Assembly: GCA_016647705.1 (NCBI GenBank)
Contig: CM028335.1
Span: 8,032,818-8,096,817 of the forward strand
Reading direction: 5' to 3'
Source of the DNA: Eucommia ulmoides
Taxonomy: Eukaryota; Streptophyta; Magnoliopsida; Garryales; Eucommiaceae
Length of the DNA stretch: 64,000 nt
Shown here: positions 35,030 through 46,610 of the stretch, in pieces
Layout: the number at the start of each line of letters is the position of its first letter
Numbering within the stretch: position 1 is the first letter of the stretch
Notes under the pieces: model-generated
Told to the model about the DNA's origin: nothing
Seen by the model: the letters and a program-made list of their open reading frames with translations, nothing else
Database searches by the model: none
Program-made: the position numbers and the translations under genes

Positions 35030-37046
35030 AGTTTTTGGCGCCGTTGTCGAGGATTGTTTTGATGTTATTGTCGGAGAAATGCGGTAACGGCCAGAGACTT
35101 AAGTTTTAGATAGGAGAAGCAAGTGTATCATATTCTAGTCCCGTCAACGTACCAAGGTTTTGGCGCCGTTTCCGGGGATCGGCGATTTCGTTAGCATTGA
35201 TATAGTGTGTAAATGACTTAATTTTACTTTAGGCATTTCTTTGTATATAATTTTTGTTTGTAGTTTTGTTTTTGTTTCCCATGCAAGGTACTTGGCGATG
35301 TTAGATCGACGGGTATTGATGTATCTCTTTTGACGGGATTCCAGATCGTTTTATGTTGCTTAGCCAAGCACATAAGTCGGTGAGGCATTTCGTTGAAAGA
35401 TCGAGCCATCCAAAGCAAAACTTCACCAATCTTGAGGGCGTTCTGAAAATGTCGGGCCGAGGACATTAAACCACGCGCTTCTTGGGAGGCAACCCAGGGT
35501 TAAATAAGTTAAATCCATCACATCTGACTTGAATCAGAGGCGAGATCCTCTCCCTTCCCAGGTAAGTGTTCTAAACACCCTTCGTCAGCATGCTTTAATT
35601 CCATATGTTGAAGAATGATGATTGGGTTCGCTGAGGACACTGTCCATTTTGAGTTCGGAAGTGATATGTAGTATTTAGTATTGTTAGTTTATGTGTTACT
35701 ATTTTTTCGTATTGCATGTGTGTTTAGGTTAGAATGTGTTTATGTTTTTGTGTTGTTGTTTATATGTTGATTTTTGCATTCATCTAGGTCGTTACCCGAT
35801 GATGAGATTACCCCTAGTTGTTTTCAAAGTCAAGGGTAATACCCATGCATGTGTAATTCTGTGTGCTTGACTATGCTTTTTGGTAAAAATTATTGTAGAT
35901 CCTAATTTGCACGAGTACATAGACTCAATGTATAGTTATTCAATTGATGTGATGACGATTTTCGATTAGCCAAATTCATGACACATTGAGGATTCTAGAA
36001 CTTGATGGAGGGGAAGCTTGAGGCGAAATCCTAGGCGAGGTAGTTCAGGAGAAATGATTTAGGTATTCTCTTTGTCGCTTGAGCCTTTGAAGCCTACCTT
36101 GATATATGTTTATCCTTCGTTACCCTATCGAAGTCTAAATGCAAATTCAATTCAGAACACATAAACTAATACAATGGCCAATGGATCTTTTTCCAATCCT
36201 AAATCGCTGAATTTAAAGGCACATTTGAGTGAATCAAGTTAGCAATTGTAAATGCTACTATATATGAGTGGTTGAGTTTAGGGCGAACTTCTAATTGGTT
36301 CGGAATTTGAGTACTCACTTGTCGTTTTTCATTTGTATTTCACACACCCCTTCAATTGTAACAATTAAATAAGTTTGGAGGTGTGTTCGTTGAAAAGAAA
36401 AGAAAAAAAAGAATCAAATGTAAATGCGGTTTTTATTTCCGTTTCTTTTGACAAGTAAGTACGTCAGTCTAAAATGCATGTTCGGGATTGTTTTCCAATC
36501 TTTCTATGGGGGTTCGAGAGTGAATGTGCCAAGCGTTGAGCCTTGGGTAACGTTAAGTTAACAATGTTAACTCATTTTCTATTCCAAATTACCCTTGGCC
36601 AAATGTACCAAAATCGAACCAAGTCCTAATGATCTTCATGAGCTACTAAACCTACATTAGTGGATAGTGGACCTCAATCAAACCTATGAAAATCCTAGTC
36701 CTTTTCGGTCTAAGTCATGAATTTCCTTGGGGGATAATCCAATCCGATCGTTGTATAGATATATTATTGAGTCTCGCACTAACACGTTTACAAGATCTAG
36801 AATAGCGTTCACCATTATTTTATGTCGAAATTCTAGAACATTACATGCTATGTGTTACTACCTAAACTCGAAATAATTAACGGTTGTTGAGGGAAAAATA
36901 AATAGGCCGTTAGAAGAAGTCAAAACTCACATGTTGTTATGTTTAGATTATTTAGGTTGTTTGTTATTTATTTTAGTTTGTGTATTTTTCATTTTAGTGT
37001 GTGTGTTTGGCTCGAGGACTAGCCAAATTCTGAGTTTGGGGGTATT
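35030..37046. other. Interior of Athila-like element
   Basis: Two kilobases without an open frame of note. It holds a second primer-site-like sequence, TGGCGCCGTTTCCGGGGA, at 35161-35178, and a polypurine-like end before 37047. No gag, protease or polymerase motif is seen. Confidence 0.75.
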
Positions 37047-38710
37047 TGATAGGTGTAAATTACCTACGTATTTTCAATCCGAATTTGTTAGTTTTCGAGT
37101 ACGTTTATAGTTATTTTTATGTGTTTTAATTAGTTTTCATACTTTTTGTATAAATCAGGTGTGTGGAGGCAAAAAGATAGGAAATTGGAGCGAAAACGAT
37201 AAGATCGAACCAAAGCGGTTCGAAATTACAGTGGATAAACAAGCTCAGAGGCTAAAAGATGAAACAGGCCCAACGTCTAGGCGTCCAGACCACCGCCTAG
37301 GCGGTGAAGAAGCTAAGAAAAGAGCAAAATGTTACTGACGGACGACCGCCTAGGCAAAAATCCAACAGAAGATGAAGATGGGCTACTGACAGCCGCTCGC
37401 CTAGGCGAATTTTTCTTCGCCTAGGCGAAAATCCAACATAATGTTCTCCCAGTCCACCACCTACTTCACTGCCTAGGAGATCATTTGAACCACCTTAAAT
37501 TCACCTAGGCTAAGTTTTCTTCGCTGAGGTGGATTTCCCCTGCATAGTCTTGAGATATTTTTAGGATATTTTGGCTATAAATACCCTCTCTCCTCCCCCT
37601 TGGCCGAACTCTCTCTTGTTTTCTTGGTTTTTTGAGCACCTTAGGCTATATTTAAGCCTAGTTTTAGGAGTTTTAGAGGTGGATCTCACATCCCGAAGTG
37701 GAGAAGACGGCGAATCGATCGTAGAGCGTTCTTAGCAGTTTAACTTCGGACGAGGCTAAGTTCTTCGATTGTTTTTCCTTATTTCTTTATCTTAGGATCA
37801 TGTGATCATGTTTATATCATTATTTTATTGTATATGCGGCTATGGTCTCGAGTTAAATATGGATAGTAGTAGGGATTAACACTATATTTATAAATACATT
37901 GTTTAGATGATTTCGGTGTTTCGTTTTTGATTGTTTTTCGTAGTTTGATTGTATTTATTGTATTGTTTGTTTATTATGCTTAGAATGATAAATAGAGAAT
38001 ATAGGATTTTGACAAACCTCGGATTCGGATTAAGGTAGACAAACGCCACGATTCTATAACCCGGTGGGGGTTTGAATTGTGGACAATCGATGATGTGGGT
38101 CAAGACACATGCTACCTAGGGTCGTTAAGACGTTAAAGGGGACTTCTTCGTTGGCTCGAATTTGCGTTATATCCCTCGTTTTACACTCGGGAGAGGTGGC
38201 GGGGGATTTTTAGAACAGAGATTGTCGATAGGGTAAATATAACGCGACGATCCAATGACACTAGGCGAGACTCACGTGACCTAGGGTCGTTAAGACATTG
38301 AGGGGGACTTCTTCGTTGACTCAAATTTATGTATTCCCCCGTCTTACACTCGGGAGAGGTGGCGGTGGAGTTTACGTACAGAGATTGTCAAATAGGTCGA
38401 ACACCGTAAACGTGAGTAAATCAGAATCGAACACGTATTTATAAACATGTTAATTCCTAGACAATTCTTCACCCTAAAACATATTAGTATATTAGTGTAG
38501 TTAATTTAGATTATATTAGTATTAGTTTAATTAATTAATTACATTTGTTTTTCGCCTAGATAAAATTAGGTCACGACAAACGCGGTATTCGATAGTAACG
38601 ACACCAATCCCTGCGGATACGATAACCCGATCTTTCATGATCACACTATACTAAAACTTAGATCTCGTATATTTGTGAATGTAAGTAGCCGCGTATTTTA
38701 TGCCCTACCA
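37047..38710 (+). repeat. Right LTR of Athila-like element
   Basis: 1664 bp, TGATAGGTGTAAATTACC to GCCCTACCA. It carries the same palindrome cluster and TATA-like GGCTATAAATACCC (about 37571) as the left LTR. Confidence 0.9.
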
Positions 38711-38726
38711 GCCACCCACATGATTT

Positions 38727-38940
38727 GCAATCCTTACAGGTCCACATATATCAACCCTATAGGACTTGCCTGACAGGTAACAAAAAATATCCACCCTGCA
38801 GGTCTAGCCTGATAGCTAACAAAAAATATCCACCCTGCAGGTCTAGCCTGACAGGTAACAACATATCCACCCTGTAGGACTTGCCTGACAAGTAATCGAC
38901 ATCTCGCCGGACATGCCCTCCGGACGAGAAGACAACTATG
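38727..38940. repeat. Minisatellite, about 39-bp unit
   Basis: About four to five copies of a unit containing ATATCCACCCTGCAGGTCTAGCCTGACAGGTAAC-type sequence. It lies in the LARD-like interior directly right of the Athila-like element. Confidence 0.85.
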
Positions 38941-39464
38941 GCATAGTCAGATAAAACCACTTTCCACATTTAAAACCTACTTGATCCACATAAGTCATAA
39001 AATTATCCATTTTAACAAACACATTTTCCACAATTTATATGAAAATATAATTTTGTAACGTTACATAGAAGATAGTACCCATGCCGCCTTCATAATATAA
39101 AAAAAATTTATGTATCAATTTTTTTTTCAAACACCACTTTTCAAAATATAAAATAGTATATAACCGCATACCGTGTTGAAAATCTAGTTCCACTACCACC
39201 AATGAAATGAAATAATATATTTAGCACCCCCATCCAAATATTTTAAGTCAACCATTTTAAATATTTTAAATCCACCAATCTAAACATTTCGTCATAAAAT
39301 AAAATACCGCACACCATTCTCCTACTAGCCATAGGATCATTCAACCTCATGATCGGGAGTTACGACAGTACCATGACCTGTACAACTGTGTTATCTAATG
39401 TGACCAACAGTGTCAAGGCCATTTATTCTCCTCAATGGTAGGGGTACCACCCGCAGGATTTGCA

Positions 39465-39790
39465 CTCCTGACGGGTCAATCCACATCTCGCAGGACATAT
39501 CCTCCTGGCGAGAAGAAAATCACATCTCGTAGGCCATATCCGCCTAACGAGAAGAAAATCCACATCGCATAGGTCTATCGCCTGACGAGAAGAAAATCCA
39601 TATTTCGCAGGTCTATCGCTTGACGAGAAGAAAATCCACATCTCACAGGTCTATTGCCTGACAAGATGAAAATCCACATCTCGTAGGTCTATCACCTGAT
39701 GAAAAGAAAATCCCCATCTCTCAAGTCTATCGCCTAACGAGAAGAAAATCTACATCTCACAGGACATACCCTCTAGATGAGAAGAAAGCT
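39465..39790. repeat. Minisatellite, about 38-bp unit
   Basis: About eight copies of a unit of the form GAGAAGAAAATCCACATC followed by TCGCAGGTCTATCGCCTGAC. It is related in pattern to the array at 38727-38940. The two arrays follow duplicated copies of the same 150-bp leader (33140-33312 and 39325-39450). Confidence 0.88.
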
Positions 39791-40213
39791 ATGGCATAGC
39801 AGGATAATAAAATTATTTTCCATCTTTAGAATTTTACTTGATCCATGAATCATCGTAAAATCGTCTATTTCATCAACACCCATTTTTTTTTTCATACTTT
39901 AATACGAAAATATATTTTCACGATTTATATGGAAGATAGTACATACCTTTAAATTAACATTTTCAATTTAGGAATAATTGCTATGGTCCATGGCTAACAC
40001 GACACTCATCAAAATTTATTTAATTTATTATTGGTAAGTTACATTAATTTAACACCATCTAAGATGTTAATATTTTTAATTGAAATTATAGGGACCAAAG
40101 TGAGATAATGATAACAACATATGGGTGCAAAATATCAAACCCCCAAAGATATAATGGCGACGTCAATGCATGCAAATTTGGCCCAAATCTCAACCCTTGC
40201 ACATATGTATAAT

Positions 40214-41899
40214 TGGTGGCCGCAAATTAAGCACTGTCACTTTCACCGCAAGCATACGGATCAAGTTTTAGTATAATGGATCTTTCGGTCGGGTATCGTA
40301 TCCACAGGGATTGGTTGAGATTACTATCAAGTATTGCGATTGTCATAACCTGACTATATCTAGGCGATTAAAATGTAATTTAAATATTAATTACTAATAC
40401 TAAAATACTAATTTAACTATACTAATTACTAATACTAATATGAGATAGTTTTGAGAGAATAGATTGTCTAGGGATTAGTTTCGTTTATGAATACGTGTTC
40501 AGTCTCGTTTTACTTTATGTTAACGGTGTTCGACTTATATGACAATCTCAGTTCGTAAACTCCTCCGCCACCTCTCCCGAGTGTAAGACGAGGGAATACG
40601 TGACTTTGTGTCAACGCTGAAATCCTCCTCAACGTCTTAACGACTCTAGGTCACGTGAGTCTCACCCGAATGTCATTGATTGTACACAATCCAACTTCTT
40701 CCTAGGTTATTGGATCATTGCGTTGCGTTTACCCTATCGACAATCTCAGTTTTAAAACTCTCCCGTCACCTCTCCCAAGTGTAAGATGAGGGAATACGCG
40801 ACTTCGCGTCAACGCCGAAGACTTCGCGTCAACGCCGAAGTCCCCCTCAATGTCTTAACGACTCTAGATTACGTGAGTCTTGCCCTAACGTCATAGATTG
40901 TCCACAATCCATACCCTAACCAAGTTATAGGATCGTGGCGTTTGTTTTTTCTAGTCCGAATCTGGGATTTGTCAAACCCCGTATTCTCATAACATAATTC
41001 TAATAAAATGATAAAAAAATAATATGGCACACAATCAACATAACGAAGAACCATCGCAAACAAAACACAAACTCCTCTAAACAACATTTTCATAAATTAT
41101 ATTAATAATCCCTATACAACCTATGTTTAGCCAACGGCCATAATCATGTATACAATGTAAAATGGCGTAAACATGCTCAACAACTACCAAAATGTAGAAA
41201 ACAAAGAGAATAAATGAGCGACTTAGCCAATATCCAAAGAATAGCCGCTAGAACCGTCGAACGATTGCTTCTCTCTTCATCCTCCACTTCGAGTTGAGAG
41301 CTCTCCCTCAAAAATCCCTTATACTAACTCTAAAATATGGCCTAAGGCCTTAAAGGCCGAAGAAGTCGGAATAGAGGAGGAGGGAAGGGTTTAAATAGGC
41401 CAAAAATATCTACAAAATATCTAAACTATGCAGAGGTCACCACCAAGGCGAAGGGATTTTCCGCCTAGGTGGAGATATGTGAGTTAAGGGTTTGCCTAGG
41501 CGGTGGAGTAGGCGGTGGACTAGGAAAACAATCTGCTTGATTTTCGCCTAGGTGGTGGATTCTCCGCCTAGGCGGTGGTCCTCCAGTAACAATTGTGTCT
41601 TCTCAGCTCTTCACCGCAATTGTGTCTTCTCAGCATCTTCACCGCTGCGGCGGTGGTTTGGACGCTGTGGCGGTGAGCTTGTTTGCATAATTTTGCCGTT
41701 TTGTTCATTTTTCCATCATTCTCCGACTGTTCTTGATACGAATTGATCATTTATACTCCGATTTCATATCTTTTCACCCTACACACCTGTTTTAATACAA
41801 AAAGAATAAAAACATGTTAAAACATATAAAAATAACGATAAACGTACTTGAAAACTAACAAATTTGGTTTGAAAATTGATAGGTAATTTACACCAATCA
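40214..41899 (-). mobile_element. Solo LTR, Athila-like family
   Basis: A minus-strand LTR of 1686 bp. Its left end TGGTGGCCGC and right end TTACACCAATCA are the reverse complements of LTR ends of the 33313-38710 family. It is more diverged and carries the same CCTAGG palindromes. The flanks ATAAT (40209-40213) and ATAAG (41900-41904) differ at one base. Only one LTR remains. Confidence 0.8.
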
Positions 41900-41904
41900 A
41901 TAAG

Positions 41905-43438
41905 CATCATAACAACTTCTGCATTGCATTATTATTATTTAAATTTGAACCACTAAGGGTGGTTCTTTCATTAAATTCTTCTTGCGATAGTAAGATCCAA
42001 CTGATGGTTGATGAAATCAATATTAGCTTGTTTACCACAATACAAAGAAGTTGAAACAATAAAGTTAAAATGTCATAAAGAATATGTGTGACCACTTATT
42101 TCGAGCTACCATAACACGAGTAGTTATGTGAAATGATTAAACAATTAATGAAATATGCATCAAAGAGAAGCTAGTAAACTTTTTTTTTTATAATACAATA
42201 TGTTTTTAGGAACATCCCTACCAGGAAAATGCTATAGGCCAACAATTATATCCGATTTGCAGCTAGACATGAACATCAGTTCACCAATTCATCAATACAA
42301 GTTTTATCCTTCCCTTCGTAAAATATGTTATTCTTTTCGAACATTATTCCATTAGTTAAGAGGAACCTGGTGTTTCCTAGAATGGATTACATGTCAGTAA
42401 ACATAATAAACTGTCACTAACTGTTAAGACTCCACAGTATGTCTTTTTTCCATTTATCCTTTCATACGGTATTGAGGGGAAAGAAGAAAGTTCCACACAT
42501 AACAATTATTACAATTGTCATATTTGTTTAATATTAAGGGTACTCCTAGATCTTTTCATTATAAGTCTATACAGTAATTCACATTAAGAAACAAAAAACT
42601 GCAAAGGCAAATATGATGAGCACACAAACCAAATAACTCCATTGCGCCTTGTTAATTCCATAAGGGCATACCAGTGTAACCAAGATTTACGCATATGATT
42701 TTGCATATATTATTATTATTGTTTGGATACTATTATACGTGAGCCACACATAAATATTACTATTAGTATTAATAGTGATTAAGAGATACAAAATAGTCTT
42801 ACGAAACAGATAATGTGTGTTTCGTTTGAATAATATATATATTAATCCATAACTATTCTATTAATATTAATATTATTTTTTTTATTCACCCATTAGTAGT
42901 ATTAATATACTAATAATCTCATAATGTGGTACATACTTGTTAGCACATTTCCTGCATTTGATTTTGTTGCTGGTAACTCATAATCTCGATTTCCTCCATT
43001 TTCGACTTGGTACACACTTGTTAGAATTTTTCATGCAAAAATTGCAAACCTTATTTTTTTTGAAACTATAGGGACCCAAAGTGTAATTTTAGTCAACTTC
43101 GAGTTAGCACAAAGTGTCCAAAAATACAAAATAATTCTAAACAACCCAAAATGAAACCAAACGTGTAAATTGAAACTATAGGGATCAACCTGTGCAATTT
43201 AGCAAACCAAAAAGGTCCACATAAACAATCACCCATAATTTAGGGGCCAAAATAGAATTTTAAAAAATATAAAAGAAATGAAAACAGTAACATCAACCAA
43301 ACGCTACTTTGCAACTTCGACTTTCAGAATTTTCGTTTTATTTTATTTTATTTAACTTTTCGCGATTTCTACTAAATTACGAATACTGGGTACTATAACC
43401 TAGTCTCAGGGCAGTCGCAAACATGCCCCGATACCATT
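41905..43438. other. Interior of LARD-like element, right part
   Basis: AT-rich non-coding sequence ending in the primer-binding site (plus GCCCCGATACCA, 43425-43436). No open frame longer than chance and no recognisable domain. Confidence 0.7.
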
Positions 43439-45943
43439 TGTAATGGTCCGGTTTCTCAGGGCTGCTACTACAGTTTCTCCTATAGAGAAATTAACACTAA
43501 AATCGATTGATCGAATTTTCATTCTATAGAATCCGCAAAATTCTTCAAACAACGGCGACAATTTCAACTACCAAATTTATTGATTCAATTTTTACATCGG
43601 TAACTAATAATTTCAACTATTACAAATTAATTATATATTCAGCTGCAATTCCTGTCGCCGCTTTATTTTTAAATTCTCAAATGGATTTCTGGTGCCGGCC
43701 AATTTAATAATAACATTTAAGTTTGTAATTTAATATACAATTACGACGATTATTATAATTACCGACTTAATTATCCAAGTGCCAAAGCTTCAAAAAGCAA
43801 AATAATAAATTTTATTATCCTTAATATCATAACAATGATTCCATTCCAATACTGCAATTGACAAGGTTTCTTCTATAGAGAATTTTACCCAAATAGTTCA
43901 CCATTTATAAATAAATTACTAGTATCACTATTATTATTATTTCTGCCGAACGACCAATATTTTATTCTATAAATCCAATAAATTTTATCAACTAGGACGA
44001 TACTTTTAATTTATATTTCACAAATCCGATAGATTAATAAATATAACTATTACAATTTTAAATAGAAATTCCACTATAATTTTATTTATCGATGACGATA
44101 ATTTTAGTAAATAATCCATATTTTAATTAATAGAAAACTGATAAATTTTACAATGCAACGATGTTGATTATAAGAGTCGATTTCACCGATTACAACAGTA
44201 AACAATAATTACAATTTTTATAAGTAGAAATTCAACTTCCAGCACCGATTTGTCCTCACCGGCATTGCAATCAAAACTGTGGAGTTGTGAGCCAACGCTC
44301 AGTAGAACTCCAATCCCTCTAATACATGCATTTAATTAATACGACACGTAAAACACATTAGCATGCTTTTCACATCGTCCAAATTATTTCATATAATTTA
44401 ACAGATAAAATTTCACAATAATTCATCATAAATCACACAATGAAAAATCAGGATAACAAGTTACCAGATAATTCCAGAATCACATGATGAGACAATTAAA
44501 TACATATATTAAGAGAGTTTTGAAATTCTACCTGTCCAGAATTTTCCGCCCAAGAGATTGGATTTTGGATTATTTGTTTTTATTTAATTTTCTTCTTTCC
44601 TTTCCTTGTTTTCTATTTTTTTTTTGCGCCCAGCCTCACCGCCGTTGCGAACGCTATAGTCAATTTTGCACCTGGCTCACTGAATTTTCACTGCTGCGGC
44701 TGTCACCTCACCGTCGAGGCGATACGTTTTTTTTTTTTTTTTTCTTCTTGTTCTGCCCACTGGACCTTCACTATCGCGGCCATCACCTCACCGCCATGGC
44801 GATACGCCACCCCTTTCTCTACTCTGTTTCCTAGTTTCAACCCACCATCTCTCTCTCTCTCCTCACCAGCTCCGGCGGCTCCCATACCACCATCTGAACA
44901 TCCATGCACACACAATACTCACTGCTACACAACACACACCCACACACCGTAGCAATTGAGCACACACACACAGAGTAGCACATACACAATACATGCACAT
45001 GAACACATATCTCTCTCTTTCTCTCACATACACAGAGCTGTCTGATGCACCCAACCGACGACGACACACACACAATCGTCGACGTCACACACACACACAC
45101 ACTCGTCGGAGGAGCACACGCACACTGTCAACACTGAAGAACACACACACACACACTCCGGTCCATGAACAAAACAGAGCACATGCAATCACCGAATACA
45201 TACACACGCGCGCGCGCGCGCATTCTGATCAAATACCCATACACAACGAAAGCCACACACACACTCACCAAATGACAGCGACGAACGGCTCACACGAACA
45301 GCACACACACACCACACGACGCAACAACATTGTCGGCAGGACCTCCCCACACTCTGTCGACCAAAAGCGACGATCATACGCACACATACACGACGACCCA
45401 CACTGTCGGACTGGACGATGACACCACACCTCCGATCACACCCACACGTTTTGATCAAACCCCCACACACAACGATCGACACCCACACACGCCGATCACT
45501 CGCACTGGATGAGCAAAACACCCATGCAAACGCACGATCACTTTTGTTTTTGATTTCATTTCAGACCAAACAGCACCCTCACCACCTCCCTTCACTGCCG
45601 ACAGCTTCTCTCTCTCTTTCTCTTTCTCTTTTTCTGTTTTCCTTTTTTTTTTTTTTTTTTCCTGTTTCGGTGATGAGTTTGAACGCATGGAATGCGTCTA
45701 TATATCCATTTCCTTCATTGACAAGGAAAGGTTAAAAAAATATTTATTGAAATTACACTAATCACCCTCAATTTTCGTTAAGTTCTTAGTTAATCCCAAA
45801 ATCTAAAACTAATATTTTAAAAATAGCAAATTGACCCCTAAAATTTTAAATTAAATAATAATTGACATAATTTACCCCATTATTTTTCTAAATGTTCTAA
45901 AATGCAACTAAAATCATGCGGATGAAAACGTTTGAGTCTTACA
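43439..45943 (-). repeat. Right LTR of the LARD-like element
   Basis: 2505 bp, TGTAATGGTCC to TGAGTCTTACA. It carries a CA-rich tract (about 44905-45490), including a CG-alternating run ACACGCGCGCGCGCGCGC near 45203-45220, and a T run near 45644-45660. Confidence 0.9.
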
Positions 45944-45948
45944 CTTAC

Positions 45949-46310
45949 TATTAGTTCAAGTTTTCTTGCTAAGTTCCACGGGCTGTTCTCGAGGATTCTG
46001 GAAGCTCTGCATTTGGGCCAACTTTCTCTTCTGGTGGAAAGCGATTCACTAGCTTTAGTTCATTCAATCAAGAAGGACAGTCCCGTCTTGTCGATTGCCT
46101 ATATTTGGAACACAATTCGGTTTTGGATTCTCTCATTTGATATTTAAATTTTTCATGTTCATCGAGAATGTAATTTTGTGGCTGATAGTCTGGCAAACAT
46201 TAATTCGACTAGCCCTATTTTGTTTCCTATAGGCAGTCTCTTATCTCACATTGTAAGTTCTTATGTCCGTGAGGATCAAGAGGATCTCCCCTGTCTCAAG
46301 TTGTAATTTT
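45949..46310 (+). pseudogene. LINE RNase H, C-terminal part
   Basis: Continues the RNase H domain interrupted at 30091. The translation FHGLFSRILEALHLGQLSLLV then ESDSLALVHSIKK matches the plant L1 RNase H helix and ESDS motif, and HRECNFVADSLA (near 46163) matches the C-terminal R..N..AD.LA motif. An in-frame stop lies just before HRECN. Separation from the first half is due to the 15.9-kb LTR element. Confidence 0.85.
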
Positions 46311-46344
46311 TTGACTTTATTTATAAAGAAAACACTGATATTCG

Positions 46345-46346
<2 letters not shown>

Positions 46347-46418
<72 letters not shown>
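46347..46418. repeat. (AT)n microsatellite at LINE 3' end
   Basis: An AT run of about 70 bp directly after the LINE 3' sequence and just before copy B homology resumes. It may have grown from the LINE's A-rich tail. Confidence 0.95.
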
Positions 46419-46422
<4 letters not shown>

Positions 46423-46610
46423 GCTTTTCTTAATGATTTGACAAAAAACATTAAAAAATAATAAGAATTATTAAAACAATCTCATCACAAAGAATTACAT
46501 GCAACTTTTTGGAGAAATACACATTTTTAAAAAATAAATAAATATGGAATGATAAGAAAAGAACAAATTTATAAATACAGCAGCCACAATATTGATAAGA
46601 ATTTTCCTCT

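Larger units (their letters stand above)
33313..38710 (+). mobile_element. Athila/Tat-like LTR element, non-autonomous
   Basis: LTRs lie at 33313-35029 and 37047-38710, each from TGATA to CCCTACCA, about 94% identical over the first 118 bp by eye. The flanks ACCAC (33308-33312) and GCCAC (38711-38715) differ at one base. The primer-binding site TGGCGCCGTTGTCGAGGA (35036-35053) matches the tRNA-Asp type used by Athila/Tat elements. TTTGGGGGTATT precedes the right LTR. The interior is only about 2.0 kb without gag or pol, so it is a non-autonomous derivative. It is younger than its LARD-like host. Confidence 0.9.
30092..45943 (-). mobile_element. 15.9-kb non-coding LTR element (LARD-like)
   Basis: LTR retrotransposon fossil on the minus strand with LTRs at 30092-32481 and 43439-45943. 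The flanks ATTAC (30087-30091) and CTTAC (45944-45948) differ at one base. On the minus strand the primer-binding site TGGTATCGGGGC (plus 43425-43436) sits two bases from the right LTR. The polypurine CTTTTAAGGGGGAAGGGT (plus 32482-32499) abuts the left LTR. After removing two nested elements, about 3.9 kb of interior remains, with no gag or pol seen. This fits a large retrotransposon derivative moved in trans. LTR identity by eye is near 90%, so it is clearly older than the 5.5-kb copia. Confidence 0.9.
27185..46346 (+). mobile_element. 5'-truncated L1-type LINE split by a 15.9-kb LTR element
   Basis: LINE sequence runs from about 27230 to 30091 and resumes at 45949 after the inserted LTR element, ending at about 46346 before an AT microsatellite. 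It begins in the endonuclease-RT linker (VYWKQKSRANI near 27400), so endonuclease and ORF1 are absent. It has the RT, a zinc-finger (zf-RVT) region and a C-terminal RNase H, the standard order of plant L1-like ORF2. Comparison with copy A places the insertion just after GAAGTGTTTAA. Target duplications could not be identified. Confidence 0.85.

Noticed and set aside
39465-39790. CRISPR-like array of about 38-bp units
   Set aside because: Units are contiguous and degenerate with no unique spacers, and the context is a plant LTR element interior; it is a minisatellite.
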